This document shows, one piece after another, positions 12,058 through 24,504 of a stretch of 64,000 nt of DNA; the first letter of the stretch is position 1; each line of letters opens with the position of its first letter. The translations under genes and the position numbers were made by a program. Source of the DNA: Sisyra terminalis (Eukaryota > Arthropoda > Insecta > Neuroptera > Sisyridae); NCBI GenBank assembly GCA_958496175.1, contig OY292276.1, forward strand, positions 16,944,001-17,008,000, in the 5' to 3' direction. Below the pieces are notes generated by a model. It made no database searches. It saw nothing but the letters and a program-made list of their open reading frames with translations, and had not been told where the DNA came from.

Positions 12058-14668
12058 AGGCAAATTTAGTATAAGGATTTTTCTTGTGGACAAGTGTCTG
12101 GTCACCATTCAAATATATTCAGTTTTCTCTAACTTTATAGTTTTCGTTTAGGATCACTTTTATGATTTTTTCATTGACTACCTACTATATATTTTTTTTC
12201 TTTTTATTAAACTGTTTTTTTTTTATGTTGAAGCCTATGTTTTTATCAGTTTTTCTTTTATATTTTACAAGGAACTGCTTAATATACTTAAGTAGATATC
12301 ATTATTTTTAATCAAATTTTCATTTTCTGTTTATTATTGAGGTTGTTTACCACTTGTTATTTTTATCTATTTAAACGAAAAAATAGTGTTGTTAAGCAGC
12401 TGCAGTTGTTGAGTATCATACTATTTATATTACCATAGTTGTTGCGGTAATTATAACGTTGAAATTCTAATTTTTGTGGGAAAAGAAGTATTTAGGAACA
12501 ATTACCAATGCTTTTTATAATTAATTCATTTTGGATTTCCACGTTAACATAATTTATACTTCTACATTAATAGAACTCTCTGAATCAGGTACTAAGATTT
12601 TATATAAAAATGTGGGGTACTTCTTAAGAGCTTTAACGACAACTTTGTTTTCTTTTGATCTTCCTTCTTAAACAAAAAATAACTTCACGAATTCGTTCAC
12701 TTGTAAAAAAAATACAAAAACATGTCAATACCTAATGGAACAGCGAATCTGAACGATAAACAATAACGTCATGACTTTTTATGAAAGTCTTTGAAAAAGT
12801 TACGTTTGCGAAAAACTGAAAATCAGATACTTGCCTTTAACTGTCTATTCAAGCGCAATGTACTAAAAAGAAAATCAATAAACGATCAGAGCTATTTTGT
12901 GAAAGTGCAAACAGCTTGAGGTAAGTTGACATTTCTTTTATTTGCATTTTAAATTATATTATTTTGGTAAGTAAATATGTCAAAATGTAATTGAAAGCCC
13001 ATAAACTAACAATTTATAACAAATTTAACAGGACCAAATGCTATCGGAACATACCTACAGGTATAAGTTTTCAGACATTACAATATTTTTGTATGAAAAT
13101 ATTATTTTCATTTTACCTCTTTAAATACTAAGCCAAAAAAGTTGTTAAAAGTATGCGGGTTTTGGTTTAATGGCATTCTTTATCAAAACTAAATAGTTTT
13201 TATGACTTGAAAATATTTAACATTTCTTATTTCGAAGAAAACATGAAAACCATTGTAAGTTAGCAATTATATTATACTTACGTAAAAGCAATCCAATAAA
13301 ACAATATAAGTTAAACACTGACAATACGGAACATCCTTCAATTATATCTTTCTTAGTTTATGAAATTATTCAAAACAAAATATTTCCTTTAATTAGAAAA
13401 TTTTAACTTTCAAATTTCATTTACATTAAAATCCAAACAATATTAAGCAAATACAAAACGGATTAATAATGAATGCATGCAACATAATAATATGTAACTA
13501 TTTTAAAACGTAGCGGTAATAAAAGTTATTTTTAACAACTTAGATATTTTAACTTCAGGTACCCAAAATTATTTTTATGACGCTGAGTAAGAGTTATTTA
13601 AATGATTACAGTATAACTTTAATAGGAATGTTTAATAAATAAGGATAAAAGTTAAATAAAATGATAATTTTTAACTTTTTGTACTAAAACGTATATTTTT
13701 TGTAACAAAAAGTTAACAATTAGGTTGAAATTTATAATTTAATAACACATAGAACAAAAAAGTTGTATTGAATTTTGTCCTAATAGCATAGTTGTTTTAA
13801 ATTTTTAAAATTGCCAAAACTGCAAAAAAATGCGTTTTTGCTATAACGGGATATAGTAGTCAATTAACTATTTGGTAGAATTTTATTATCGCAATGATAT
13901 TAAACATACTGTATAGTGAAATTAAATTCTTAGACTTGGTATGAAGTTATTTGGCAAACAAGAAATCCCTTAATTTTCCCTCCAGTGATCATTTTGTACA
14001 CGGAATAAAAAGGGTAATAACAGCAAAAGATGTGGGGGATGTGCTGATCTTATTGCACCGTCAGTTTGATCAACCAAGATACCAATTTAATACATTAAAA
14101 CAAAATTTTATATAATACCCAAATTTCATAAATGTATTTTTTTTCATAATTGGTAATTTTTAAAATTTTCCCTACCATGTAGTTTCATCTTTTGCATATA
14201 GGTACTGTTTATAAATTTGATTGGATGTGGTTTTTATCTTTGTTGATTTTATGCCCTAAAGCAAGTTTCGTTTCCCATGAAAACCAAATTATTTTTCTAA
14301 CAGCGCCCTCTGTTCCTGCAAAGCTCCTCCGGCCCTTTATTTAGCGTATCAAAGTCTCTAATCCAGCTTCTTTCCATCTAATATATGCCTTGTTTTCTCA
14401 TAATTTCATAATCTGACCTAGTCTGTAACTTTCGCTCCTAATCAATACATCGATGGTAGTTTCTTCTTCGTGGATTCTGATCTATGAATACTTCTCTAGT
14501 TGTAACCGGCCCACCCATTTATTTTCCATCATTTTTCTTCATATTGGTGAATTAATGAGTTGTTATTTGGAGTTTTTAATGGTAATCTACACTATTTTTC
14601 CATGTAACTATTGACAGCTCGTAACTATTCGGTTTCGAAACTCAAAATATATTTTTCAAAAGTACATA
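12058..14668. other. Non-coding stretch with isolated splice-like sites
   Basis: No gene was recognised. On the plus strand a strong donor GAG/GTAAGT lies at 12920/12921, and a 29-base segment 13032-13060 is bracketed by TTTAACAG and GTATAAGT. A less AT-biased patch at 14280-14510 shows no coherent frame on either strand. Confidence 0.3.
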
Positions 14669-15159
14669 CAGTAAGCTCCTGATTATCCAGGCTAATGTTG
14701 GGGAGAGATGGCACGGATAATTGAAAAACATGGATAATCCAAACTATAATTATTTATTGCTAAAAACCATAATATATTGTGAACTTATTAATATAACATA
14801 ATTTACCAAAGTAATGTATAATAATAAATTTGAACAAAAGTTCAAACATACTTATTTTTGATGTTTCCCAGATACGTATTTTGATTGCAAAGCAATCTTC
14901 TTCAGTGGTGATCAAGTAGTTTTGGATCATACATCAAAAAATACCTGATCATCACCGAGGAAAATTGCTTGGCAATCAAAATACATATCTGGTAAATACG
15001 TTAAAAATACATCTATTTGAACTTTTGTTCTAATATCTAAGGCAAAATTATTTTAGCATGCTAATCCTTTTACGTTTTAGGAAAATCCATGATTCCAACC
15101 GAAATGTTTAAAAAAATCATGCACGGATAATCCACACACGGATAATCGAGAGTTTACTG
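14669..15159. mobile_element. Pogo/Tigger-like non-autonomous DNA transposon
   Basis: A 491-base element flanked by TA duplications (14667-14668 and 15160-15161). The terminal inverted repeats start CAGTAAGCTCCTGATTATCC on the left and CAGTAAACTCTCGATTATCC on the right, 17 of 20 identical. The form CAGTAAACyCtcGATTATCC is characteristic of pogo/Tigger members of the Tc1/mariner superfamily. CGGATAAT is repeated inside both ends, probably former transposase-binding sites. There is no transposase frame. A palindrome at 14832-15030 is nested within it. Confidence 0.8.
14832..15030. repeat. 199-base imperfect palindrome nested in the pogo-like element
   Basis: The outer tips are exact inverted copies GAACAAAAGTTCAAA, and the arms continue to a small central loop near 14935-14940, passing ATTTTGATTGCMAAGCAAT in both. 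It may be a second MITE inserted in the first. No clear target duplication was seen, so it could also be part of the original element. Confidence 0.6.
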
Positions 15160-15161
15160 TA

Positions 15162-18100
15162 ATATAATTTTTCTTAGCTTGTAATTATCTTAAAAGTCTT
15201 TGAATTCAAATGCTTCCCAACAAATAGGATTAAAAAAGATTGCAAAAGTCACCTAATTCAAATATTTGGAATGCTTCATCACAGAACAACAAACTAGATA
15301 AAAAAAAAATGTCGAAAATTTTAGCTTATTAATTATAAAAAAAACATATAATATATTAACCTGATGTGTAAATTTTAAATATTTTCAGTAGACAGGCAAA
15401 AAGCGTTAACAAATAAGTTTTTAGTTGGTGAAGAAATGAATATTTTATCCTTGATACTTTATAATCTCCCAAAACAAAAAAAAATCAACGGTGAAAGTAA
15501 AAGTTGCCAGAAAATATGTTTTAAGATTAAAAATTTATTATATCACGAGAAATTTTTACTCTCAACCGCTTTTCTTACTTTAGCAGCTGATTAAGATAAC
15601 ACAAGACATTGGTGAACTTTGCAGCTTTTGAAGCAAACATCATAAAATGTTTATACCGGGCAAGTATAGCCGCAACTGTTTTAAATCGTTCGCTTAGTTA
15701 ATGAGCTTTTTTTTTCTTTTGGGCTGCAAAAAAGCTGTAATAACTTTGTTCTACGTTACACAACGCCCATTATTTATTTATCGTACTTACGCATTCTCAA
15801 ATTACGTTTTTCGCTCAATCTTAGGTATATGATGACACTTCTGCTTAAGCTCATAAAATCTTAAAGGCTTTCTTTGTTATCATATACTCGCATTAAAAAT
15901 ACAAATCAGGACAGTTTTATGTTTGAAGGTTTACCATACATATTGTTAATTTCCGTGATGGAATTTTTCTCTCAAAATTCTTCAACAAAAATAAAAATTT
16001 GTAAATTTGATATGGTTGTTTTTTGTATTATACTTAAATCCATTTTTCTAACATAACAATGTCATTTTTTCAGCAATATAAATTTTAATATCTTAAGCAT
16101 GCAAAGCTAAGGATTTGGATTAGAAAAACATAAAATTAAAAACCGAAATAAGATATCGATTTATATTTTTTTCTGAATCGTTGTATGCTTTGTTGAACAA
16201 GTGACCCTTTTTTCCGTGAAAAAATTACATTTTAAACGGCATTTAAAAACTTTGATATAATTTCTTTGAACTATTATTAAAAAAAATATTTCAATATCGT
16301 TAAGTATAGAAATCGGACGAATGTACATAGGATAATAAACAATGCATGTTATTTCTGTGGTGTGGCCATCTGGTTAATATTTTCCGAGCGAATTTTCTCG
16401 ACTGTAAAAACAAACTGTTGCCGTCATAAAACCTCGCGTAGAACGTTAATATTTCCCCCGCGTAGCATTTTCACCGATATTGTTATGTTCCTATTTTCAT
16501 TTTTCCTTTATTTTCAGTTTTTCCTTTCACATGTGCCGAACCATAAATACTGAAATTGCGTTCAATATAGCTCACTTTTTTGGTTTTGTTATTGTCAAAT
16601 ATTGTGTGTTGACGTATTTCAAATATTTTCATTATTGGACACTGTTTTTTTTTTGTTTGATTAAATTGAGACCAACCCTTTACATGCCCTTTCATACGAA
16701 CCATACATGATCATTTTTTACTAAAACTTCATTTCGGGGTCTCTGCTAAAATTACTTAAAACGGGAAACAAATTTAATTTTCATTCATTTTTTCAGGCAA
16801 ATGCACGCTTTTAAATAATTCAAATGTTATATTTCCCGTTCACAATCCCCACCTATGAATTTAAGGGTGGAAAAAATGTGAAGATTTAAAGAATGTTCAA
16901 TTGATTATACTCATATATATACATCAAATCAGTTTCTCTGATAAAAACCATAAAACGATTAGTAGCCTCAGCTTACTCTTTATTTTGCTACTAAGACTGC
17001 AAATATAATTATAATAGTAATAAAAATTAGATAAAACTGTCCTTGCCACAGAGTGTCGCTTGTTTTTGAATTTATAAGGGTTAAAACCACATTATGTATG
17101 CTAGACGTTAATGTCGTTATAAAAAGTTTCTAATATACAAATTCTTTAACATATTCATTTTTCATTTGTTGAGCTTAAAGAATTTTTAATATGAATTTCC
17201 TCTCCTTCCTTTTGTGAATACATTATAATTTTTAAGCACATTCATCTATTGATATTTTAAATATACAAAACTAAAAAACTGTACATAAAATGTTATTTAG
17301 TTATTATTATTTCTGACGAATATTTTTTCATACTAATAGATCATATATGCATAAAAAAATTATGAAATTTTATTATCTACTTCCTTTCATATCTATCTGT
17401 CAAATTTATTACAGTAGCAAAAAAGAAAAACGATTCTTTAATAAGGTATAGATACCTTTTTTCATTCAAATGGACGATTTAGTTAAATAATTTATAGAAC
17501 ACTAAAATGAATAGACGTTCATTCGCAATGTTCCATAAAACCACTAGCGAAGACATATTCAAATGAGAAGACATAATCATGCGATGCGTAAAAAAATATG
17601 ACAATGTTAAAACGGGAGACACTTCAATGTTTCTTTAGTGAAGGTATCACATTTTCGCGATATTGATAGTCGTATCATATGGTATTATCTTCGCCCTCTT
17701 TACCCAGTGGAATTTCATTTTGATGCTGAAATGACATTTTTCTCTTTTACATTTCCGTTCTATGACTTTTCTTTTGTGGTTTTGCAGAAAAATATTATTT
17801 GACGTTGTCATTACCTCCAACAGCATTTTGACATTGCGCCGACAAATAATAGTATTTTCTTAGTTAAATGTATTACCTTTATTTGTATTTGTTATGATCT
17901 AATAAATGGTTATTCAGGTCGGCATTTTTTAAATGAAAACTTATGTTCTTGATATCCAGTTTTAGTTTTGAAATCATAAACACGTAATTTATGCAATATT
18001 CCAAAACTTTATTACATCCGTATATCACCCTTAAAATTTCAAGAGCAATAAATCACAGAAACCTATAATTTTTAAGGTATTTTAAAAATTTTTGTAAGGT

Positions 18101-18231
18101 TTAGATAAAACCAAGTTGTTTAGTAATCTCGTATTTTGGTAGGGATTGATTAATGCAGAACTCGAATTACTGAAGATGATATAGTTTGTAATAGAAAATA
18201 AAATAAAAAAGTAGTAGTAATTGAATAATAC
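15162..18231. other. Long non-coding stretch
   Basis: No gene was recognised. Overlapping open frames at 16362-16710 exist on both strands and look like chance in low-complexity T-rich sequence. Two segments (about 16340-16470 and 17500-17860) are less AT-biased and non-repetitive, and might be conserved non-coding DNA. Only cross-species alignment could show that. Confidence 0.3.
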
Positions 18232-18248
18232 TTTATTAAAACAACTAT

Positions 18249-18416
18249 CTACAGTTTAGATTTTCCCTTCATTCGTTTCAGTAATGTTAATGGATTAAGA
18301 CCATTTTTAAGTGATCCATTCTTAGATTGAGCCGTTGTACCCGACCAATATACGTTTAAAATATTGGAACAAAAGGAGCCTTTATGCTTATTGCTGCTTA
18401 TAGCCTTATTGCTGCT
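18249..18416 (-). CDS. Unrecognised C-terminal coding candidate
   Basis: An open minus frame of 55 codons ends TLLKRMKGKSKL and a TAG at 18249-18251, followed 11 bases later by AATAAA (18237-18232). It includes VYWSGTTAQSKNGSLKNG, less AT-driven than chance frames nearby. Its upstream part carries a short tandem duplication of AGCAGCAATAAG. I do not recognise a family. It lies about 360 bases downstream of the broken THAP domain on the same strand and may be the tail of the same dead gene, though no splice acceptor is obvious. Confidence 0.3.
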   Translation of the reverse strand, partial: SSNKAISSNKHKGSFCSNILNVYWSGTTAQSKNGSLKNGLNPLTLLKRMKGKSKL

Positions 18417-18771
18417 TCAGCTATAAAAATCCAAATATGAATTGGGAATTTGAAAAAAAAAAATTATTGATTTTTTTCATGTATTTAAAAACTTTATTAT
18501 TAATAATATTGATATTTAATACAAAAAACTTAAAAAAATTTTTTTTTCAATTAATTATAAACGATTAAAAATTGAAAAAATTTAAAAAAAAATCACGTGA
18601 CTATAAACGCGCCATGAATGGTCACCATAGTTGTGACGTAATAATGTTATAGCTATTTTATAACAATACAGCGTTTACAGCTATTACACGTGACTAGACA
18701 ATAATATTGAATATTTATTGCTAAAAAACGAGTCGTTAGTTGATTCCAATTAGCTATGTGTGATAAATGAT

Positions 18772-18912
18772 TTATAAAGGCAAAGTCTGATAATATTCCT
18801 GCACTGCTTGAATCCATTTATTTCGACGTTTGCCATCTTGGGGAACATTTAAAAACATTTCGTTAGGAGTTGTTTTTGTAGTATTCGTTCATAATGGTAC
18901 AAAACAAGAACA
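18772..18912 (-). pseudogene. THAP zinc-finger domain remnant
   Basis: The minus frame reads CFVPL, a TGA stop, then TNTTKTTPNEMFLNVPQDGK, then RRNKWIQAVQEYYQTLPL and a TAA. This is the first half of a THAP (C2CH) DNA-binding domain: the C-x-V-P start, the K-T-x-P spacer, the F-x-x-V-P-x-D segment, R-R-x-x-W and the following Ala. The stop sits where the second zinc-binding Cys is expected, consistent with a TGC or TGT to TGA change. The C-terminal half of the domain (C-x2-H and AVPTIF) is not found downstream. THAP domains occur in P-element-type transposases and in host regulators; which one this was cannot be told. The less AT-rich patch at 19020-19090 lies just upstream on this strand. 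Confidence 0.65.
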
Positions 18913-20937
18913 GTAACTTTTAAGGTTCGACATGCTCAATATAAATTTCAATATTTAACTATCACAACAGAATTAAATCAATCAAAACACTGTACTTATT
19001 ATTTCTGTATCAACTGCAATCATTGACAACTAACATTTGGACGTCACACGCGCTCGTGTTTGTTCGGGAGCTGTCGGCGTGTTTTCGGTACTAGATTCAA
19101 AAAATTCAAAAATTAATTTTTATTTTGAAATAACTTTTAAATTATTGCGAAAATAAAAAAATAAAAAATAGTTTTGCTATAAAACTTATATATGATCTTT
19201 CCATTTATCACAAAAAAAAAAAAAAATTCACAAACCCAATTTCTTTCCTTTGTCCAGTTCTTAAGCTATTTATAGTAGTTTGGTCAGTTCTACTTAAGCA
19301 GGATCCTGAATATTCTGATTTTTTTTACCATAAGGTTTTAGAACGACTTTGCGTCTTATCCTATTTTTTAACCAGGTCACTATAATTGTCTTTTTGATAT
19401 CTTTTGAAGAGTTATGGCTTAAACTTACGTCAACTATGGGGAATTTATGTTTTATGTTTAGTGATTATTCAAAAAAGAGTGCTGGAATGAGAAGTGGTTT
19501 GGGTTTGCTAGTTTGCTAATCTTATGGAGGAAAAAAATGTTGAGGATAATTCTTGCACATTTGATTGTTTGAACGGAAGGATAGACTTTTAATTTTGAAG
19601 GCATATTTTAGTACTTGAAATTTACGACGCAGATTTAGGGTGGATTCGCCTACTTTCTTAAACGTACTCCCTATAGGACAACTACAATGGACTCCTGTGT
19701 TACTCCTAATTTCCAAGTTTTGGATAGTCATGTATGCCTAGTGAGGTTTTGATAGCTGATGCATTTATTATACTGGCGTTATTGTTTTGACATGACTTGT
19801 GTACGATGTATATATCAAAAAGTAAAGATTTAAAAATCAACAATGAAAAATTCACATTTTTTCGGTGATAAAAACTATTATTTGACATGTTTGGAAAGGT
19901 CAAATACAACCCACGGAGTATAGATACAAAAAATTCGAACGGTATAGGGTTTTGACAATATTCATTTACACAATTTTTGACCCAGATAATTGTTCTCTTT
20001 TCTGTCAATAGCAATGCAAATATTCAGAACGTATCAAAGTTTTTCCATTCTTGCAATGCATGGTAGGAAATGTGTCATGATATGGCGCTACCATCAGATT
20101 GTTTGAAGTACTAACTTAAACCGAAACTATGTACTTTATGTAGTAAAGGAACTAAAGTATCATAAGTTAGTACATCAAATACTCTTGTGGCGGAGCCACA
20201 CTTTTGCATCGAGTAGAAGTATCAACTTCACAATTGTTAGTAACAATAACACTTCCGCGCAATGTTTCAAACGTGATTTTTGAAGCACTGGTACTGGATC
20301 TCAAATTGATGCAATTTTTTAGCGTTACGTTTGAATTCCTTGTATTTATACTTCATGTAACAATCTATAAAATTCCGTTAAAAATTTTCTTGAAATACAT
20401 TTAACTAAATCGTAAAACAGACATTATTGGTAATGTGTACGGCTATTTTGAATCATTCTTTATAGTATCAACAAATTAATTTTGAGATTTCTCTCGTGAT
20501 ATTTTTTGGATAACTTATAGCACTGTGGAATCCTACCCTAACAAAAAAACTAAATTGAATTTGTTAAGCTTAATTTTGAATATGACGCTTTTTTCTTACT
20601 AAACAATGTTTAGCTGGCAAACTTTATGTAATAGAGAACAATCCGATCTCAACTTGTCAACATTACATTTATATTGCAGTTAGAATAAAATGTATTATAC
20701 ATTTAAATTGTGTGATATATCTTTAATATACAAAACTACAAAACTTTAACCAAAAAGATCAATCAGACCAATCCAATAGTAAAAGGCGCTGAAAGGTAAA
20801 CAAGCAAGTAACCAAGAAATTGAATTTATCAATATTCTATTTTTCTGTAAATATATTTTCTTCTTTTATTTAAAAAATAATTATGATTGAATTAAATTCT
20901 TTAAATTTTATTTAGGAACCTGTTTATAATTAACATA
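18913..20937. other. Stretch with unrecognised minus-strand frames and a hairpin
   Basis: Two overlapping minus frames (19706-20014 and 19522-19731) together span about 490 bases and may be one frame with a shift. They contain cysteine- and serine-rich segments, but I recognise no family. A hairpin at 20108-20173 has exact 11-base tips GTACTAACTTA. Nothing else is supported. Confidence 0.3.
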
Positions 20938-21060
20938 CTTATTAGCAGTGGCGTGCACAGAGATTTTAGGTAGGGTAGGCAGAAATTTTTAAAAGCTACT
21001 TTAATATAATCAAAAATGCTGCATGTTGGTTTTAGTTCGTCGTTATAATGAGTAAATAAT

Positions 21061-21346
21061 GAACCCTTTACCGATTAACCTACAAAATTTTAAACTGTGA
21101 ATTTTCCGATTTTTTTTTTTACAATCGATGGGAAATCGTTCGTGGAGGTATGTGAAAAAACCGATTCGTTTGTGACAAAATAGTTTGGCGAAAATAAATT
21201 AATTAAGAAAAAGTAATTAATTAATTAGTCATTGATATAGTAAAATGTTAAGGAAATATGGTTCAAAGCAATATACAATAACAAAAATGCGGGAAAATTT
21301 AGGAAACGCTTGGTTAAATGTAAAACTAAAAAAAAAGTTAAGGAAA
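21061..21346 (+). repeat. Left arm of internal long inverted repeat
   Basis: This arm pairs with 21591-21870. It begins near CCGATTAACCTACAAAAT and passes GATGGGAAA, TTTGTGACAAAATAGTTT and TTAGTCATTGATATAGTA, all found inverted in the other arm. Divergence is moderate, with a loop of roughly 240 bases. Confidence 0.75.
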
Positions 21347-21590
21347 ACTAAACAGAACCTATCCCCTTCGAAAAAAATAGAAAAAAAAGGCAACTCAGAA
21401 ATTAATTTTTTTCCTCAAATTATATTTTCCCAAAATTTTACAAAACAACAAAAATCGAAACATAATTAAACAGGCTTTTCTCCAAAATTTTTTCATCGCT
21501 TATGAAAATCAACTTTTCACACAAAAATTTTTTGAAAAAATATATATACAAAGTAGAATATTAAGTGTTTTTTGAAATTCGGAAAATATT

Positions 21591-21870
21591 TTTCTTTGAC
21601 TTTTTTTTAGTTTTAACCAACCGTTTTCTTAATTTTTCCGCATTTTTGTGATTGTATGTTGCTTTAAACCTTTTAACATAAACATTTTACTATATCAATG
21701 ACTAATTAATTAATTTATCTTATGTATTTAATTACTGCTAAACTATTTTGTCACAAACGAAACGGTTTCTTTCACAAACCTCTACGAATGGTTTCCCATC
21801 GGTTGACAAAAAAAAAATTTCGGAAAATTCAGACTTTAAAATTTTGTTGGCTAATCGGTTAGGGTTAATA
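21591..21870 (-). repeat. Right arm of internal long inverted repeat
   Basis: Inverted counterpart of 21061-21346. The perfectly shared block TACTATATCAATGACTAA is the most conserved part. Confidence 0.75.
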
Positions 21871-22436
21871 GGTAATGATGTTGATATTTTTAACCACAAA
21901 TATCCATATATAGACTCATTTTGTAAACTTTTTTAAAGAAATACAATATAATCGTCAGGATTAAATAATACAGATAATAGATAATACATTATTAAAATTT
22001 ATTAGAATTAAATAATAACAATGTACGTAGATTACTGATCGTTAAATCGATTATTGAGATCAATCAAATTCAAACTTTGATAATGAATAAGAAACGATGC
22101 TACTTCGGGAATTGAACACATGCTATTAGTGCACCCATAAATATTTAGACACGAATAGTTTGTGTCTTTCCCGCTGTTGACCTAGCAGCGCTAGTGTATC
22201 GCAATACAAATATTACCAGTCGCTTACTTAATACCATATTGAACGAACGAAGGAGCTGGCATAATCTGTATACTGTATAGATGATATCCGTTAAAAATTT
22301 TTCTTTATTGATATTTGATAGTACTCGTAAATAAAATAAAATTAGATATCAGAACAAGATTATAAATATTCATCTGAATTATGTAGGGTAGGCAGTGTCT
22401 TTTTGTCTATATGTAATGCACGCCACTGCTTATTAG

Positions 22437-22776
22437 CATATATTTTGGTGTAAAATTTTATACCACTTAAAAACTGTTTAACTTTATGTTTTAGAACATT
22501 AACAATATGTATATTAAACTTCCAACAATGAAATAACTGACAGTATATTATTATAAGGTTTTTCGATGATATTCTTAAGGGAAGAAAGAAGTATCATGCA
22601 TCATTTGACAAAAACAAGTCTAGTTTTGTACAGTTTTCACATCGGAATACAATAAAAATCTTGAAACAAATATACAATGTTCTTTATTTGTAGAATTGTC
22701 AATTGTAAACAAAACCGTTTAAAAAAAATAAATAAAATATGATAAGGTGTGACTTAAGCGAATAAGCAGTTTATTT
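22437..22776. other. Non-coding spacer
   Basis: AT-rich sequence following the hAT-like element; nothing recognised. Confidence 0.4.
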
Positions 22777-22929
22777 TTAAATGTATTTCTTTTGAAATTG
22801 TTCTCTGAAAAGAAGAGAGCTTTGTATGATGCTAAGTGCAGCAATACCGGAACCTTTATTCATTGCTGTTCCGATTTCTTTGAGGCACGTTTCCCATAAA
22901 ATGTTCAATTCTGGGTGCTGCCGCTTGCA
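22777..22929 (-). CDS. Candidate terminal exon, family unknown
   Basis: The open minus frame of 50 codons has balanced codon use unlike its surroundings and contains LNILWETCLKEIGTAMNK and then GSGIAALSIIQSSLLFREQF. The TAA at 22777-22779 is followed immediately by AATAAA. The frame could open after an AG at 22931-22930, but the upstream polypyrimidine tract is poor. No upstream exon was found. It could be the last exon of an unknown gene, or a fragment. I do not recognise the protein. Confidence 0.3.
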   Translation of the reverse strand, partial: CKRQHPELNILWETCLKEIGTAMNKGSGIAALSIIQSSLLFREQFQKKYI

Positions 22930-24504
22930 CTATCCGGCACTTTGAGAGCTGTCTGTATTTCTACGCCACATTCGAAGCGGAACATGTTATAATGGCATGT
23001 TTATGGGATGACGCCAGTGGAACTGGGGTGTAAATTATTTCACAATGTGCACATACGAGTACGTAACGTACTAGACGAAAATAACTGCATATTACATTCT
23101 TGTGAGCTTGCTTGTTGCCTATTTGCTATAGTTATGATTGTTAACTGATATGAATCTAATTAAATAACGTCTGGCGTATTTAATTCGTTTGAAGCATGTG
23201 TAATATTATGAGAGTACATTATATTTTGCTTAAATCATTCATCTAAAAGTTCTTTTTCAAATTACCGCTGTAATTTTACAAATGTTCTTTGACATATTAT
23301 TTTACTCTATATCTTACTATAAACCTTTAAATTTTAATAAAACAGTGTGTGCACTAATGTACACACGTGAGAAGTTATACTTCTTTGGTATTGTTAAAAA
23401 GATGTTTTTATTTTACTGCCGTAGCCTCTTTCGGTAGTTCCTGAACTAGCACACCAGTTATAAGATTTGTAATTACTTAAATATACAATTTTTAACAAAA
23501 ATTACTTTTGATATGAAAATACATAATAGGAAAACGTATGTGTTGCGGCAAAGAGAAGGACAAATAATATAAAGTTTTAAATACATCCATGTTAGTGGAA
23601 TTCAAATTTAATAATTATTGTCTCAAGTTTGAACTACAATGTCGTTAGTTTCAATTGTCATTTCGATTTCATTCAATTGCTAATTTAAGCCATTTTTCAG
23701 TTGTCTCAATGTTGAGCTGTGAAAATTTCACGGAATGTAACTGGGCTTCAAATAAAAGATTAAATTGGCAATTTATGCATAGACACTATACGTTTACACA
23801 TTTGGTTACTTATACAAAATGTATACTACATATTATATGAATTAACCGTTTAACCGAGTTTACAGATTGAGTCACATGTTTGAAAAATACTTATCAAAAA
23901 CCTTTAAAAAAGCAACGTCCTTATAACTATATTAATATAATAGTTATTGTATATTTTAATAACCCATTTGTATCTATGTATTGAATCTGATTTTTAAATC
24001 AATTGTAGAAAAATATAATGCAATATGATGTATCAAAAAAACTTTCAAAAAAAAACTTTCGTAGCATTAATTTAAATAATACATGAATAATTTCTGAAAA
24101 ATATCTTTCTTTCAAATGTATTTTAATTCTCATTATAATAATAATAGGGAAATGTAAGTAATATGTATGCATATATTTCGGCAAAGGTAGATATATTGAA
24201 GAATTGTAGAAATTGTAGATTTTAGAAATATTGTAAGCACATACATGTGAGTGAAATACAATCATTGTTTCAAATGTGAACTGAAAGATTGTCACTATGA
24301 TTTTAACAGTCATTTTGATTTCATTCAATGAATTGCCAATTTTTACTATTTATGAGTTGTGTCAGTATCGGGTGGTAAATATTTTACAGGAAATTGCTGG
24401 ATATGTGTTATTATGGACATTGTTTAGACTGTAAACTTTGAAAATGTTTAGTGCAACAATATCGATCTTCTCCATGTTCTAAAGGTTTCAACAGTTCGTG
24501 TTTG
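22930..24504. other. Non-coding stretch
   Basis: The segment 22930-23080 is less AT-biased but shows no long frame. The rest is AT-rich. A minus frame at 23999-24328 is low complexity and is not called. Confidence 0.35.

Larger units (their letters stand above)
20946..22428. mobile_element. hAT-like non-autonomous element with long internal hairpin
   Basis: A 1483-base element flanked by an exact 8-bp duplication CTTATTAG (20938-20945 and 22429-22436). Both ends are CAGTGGCGTGCA, a common hAT terminal motif, and GTAGGGTAGGCAG recurs just inside each end. There is no transposase frame. Inside lies a second inverted repeat with arms at about 21061-21346 and 21591-21870. Small frames within it (21245-21469, 21748-21936) are by-products of the repeat. 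Confidence 0.85.

Noticed and set aside
16362..16710. Overlapping open frames on both strands
   Set aside because: Low-complexity T-rich sequence, no domain, frames on both strands equally open.
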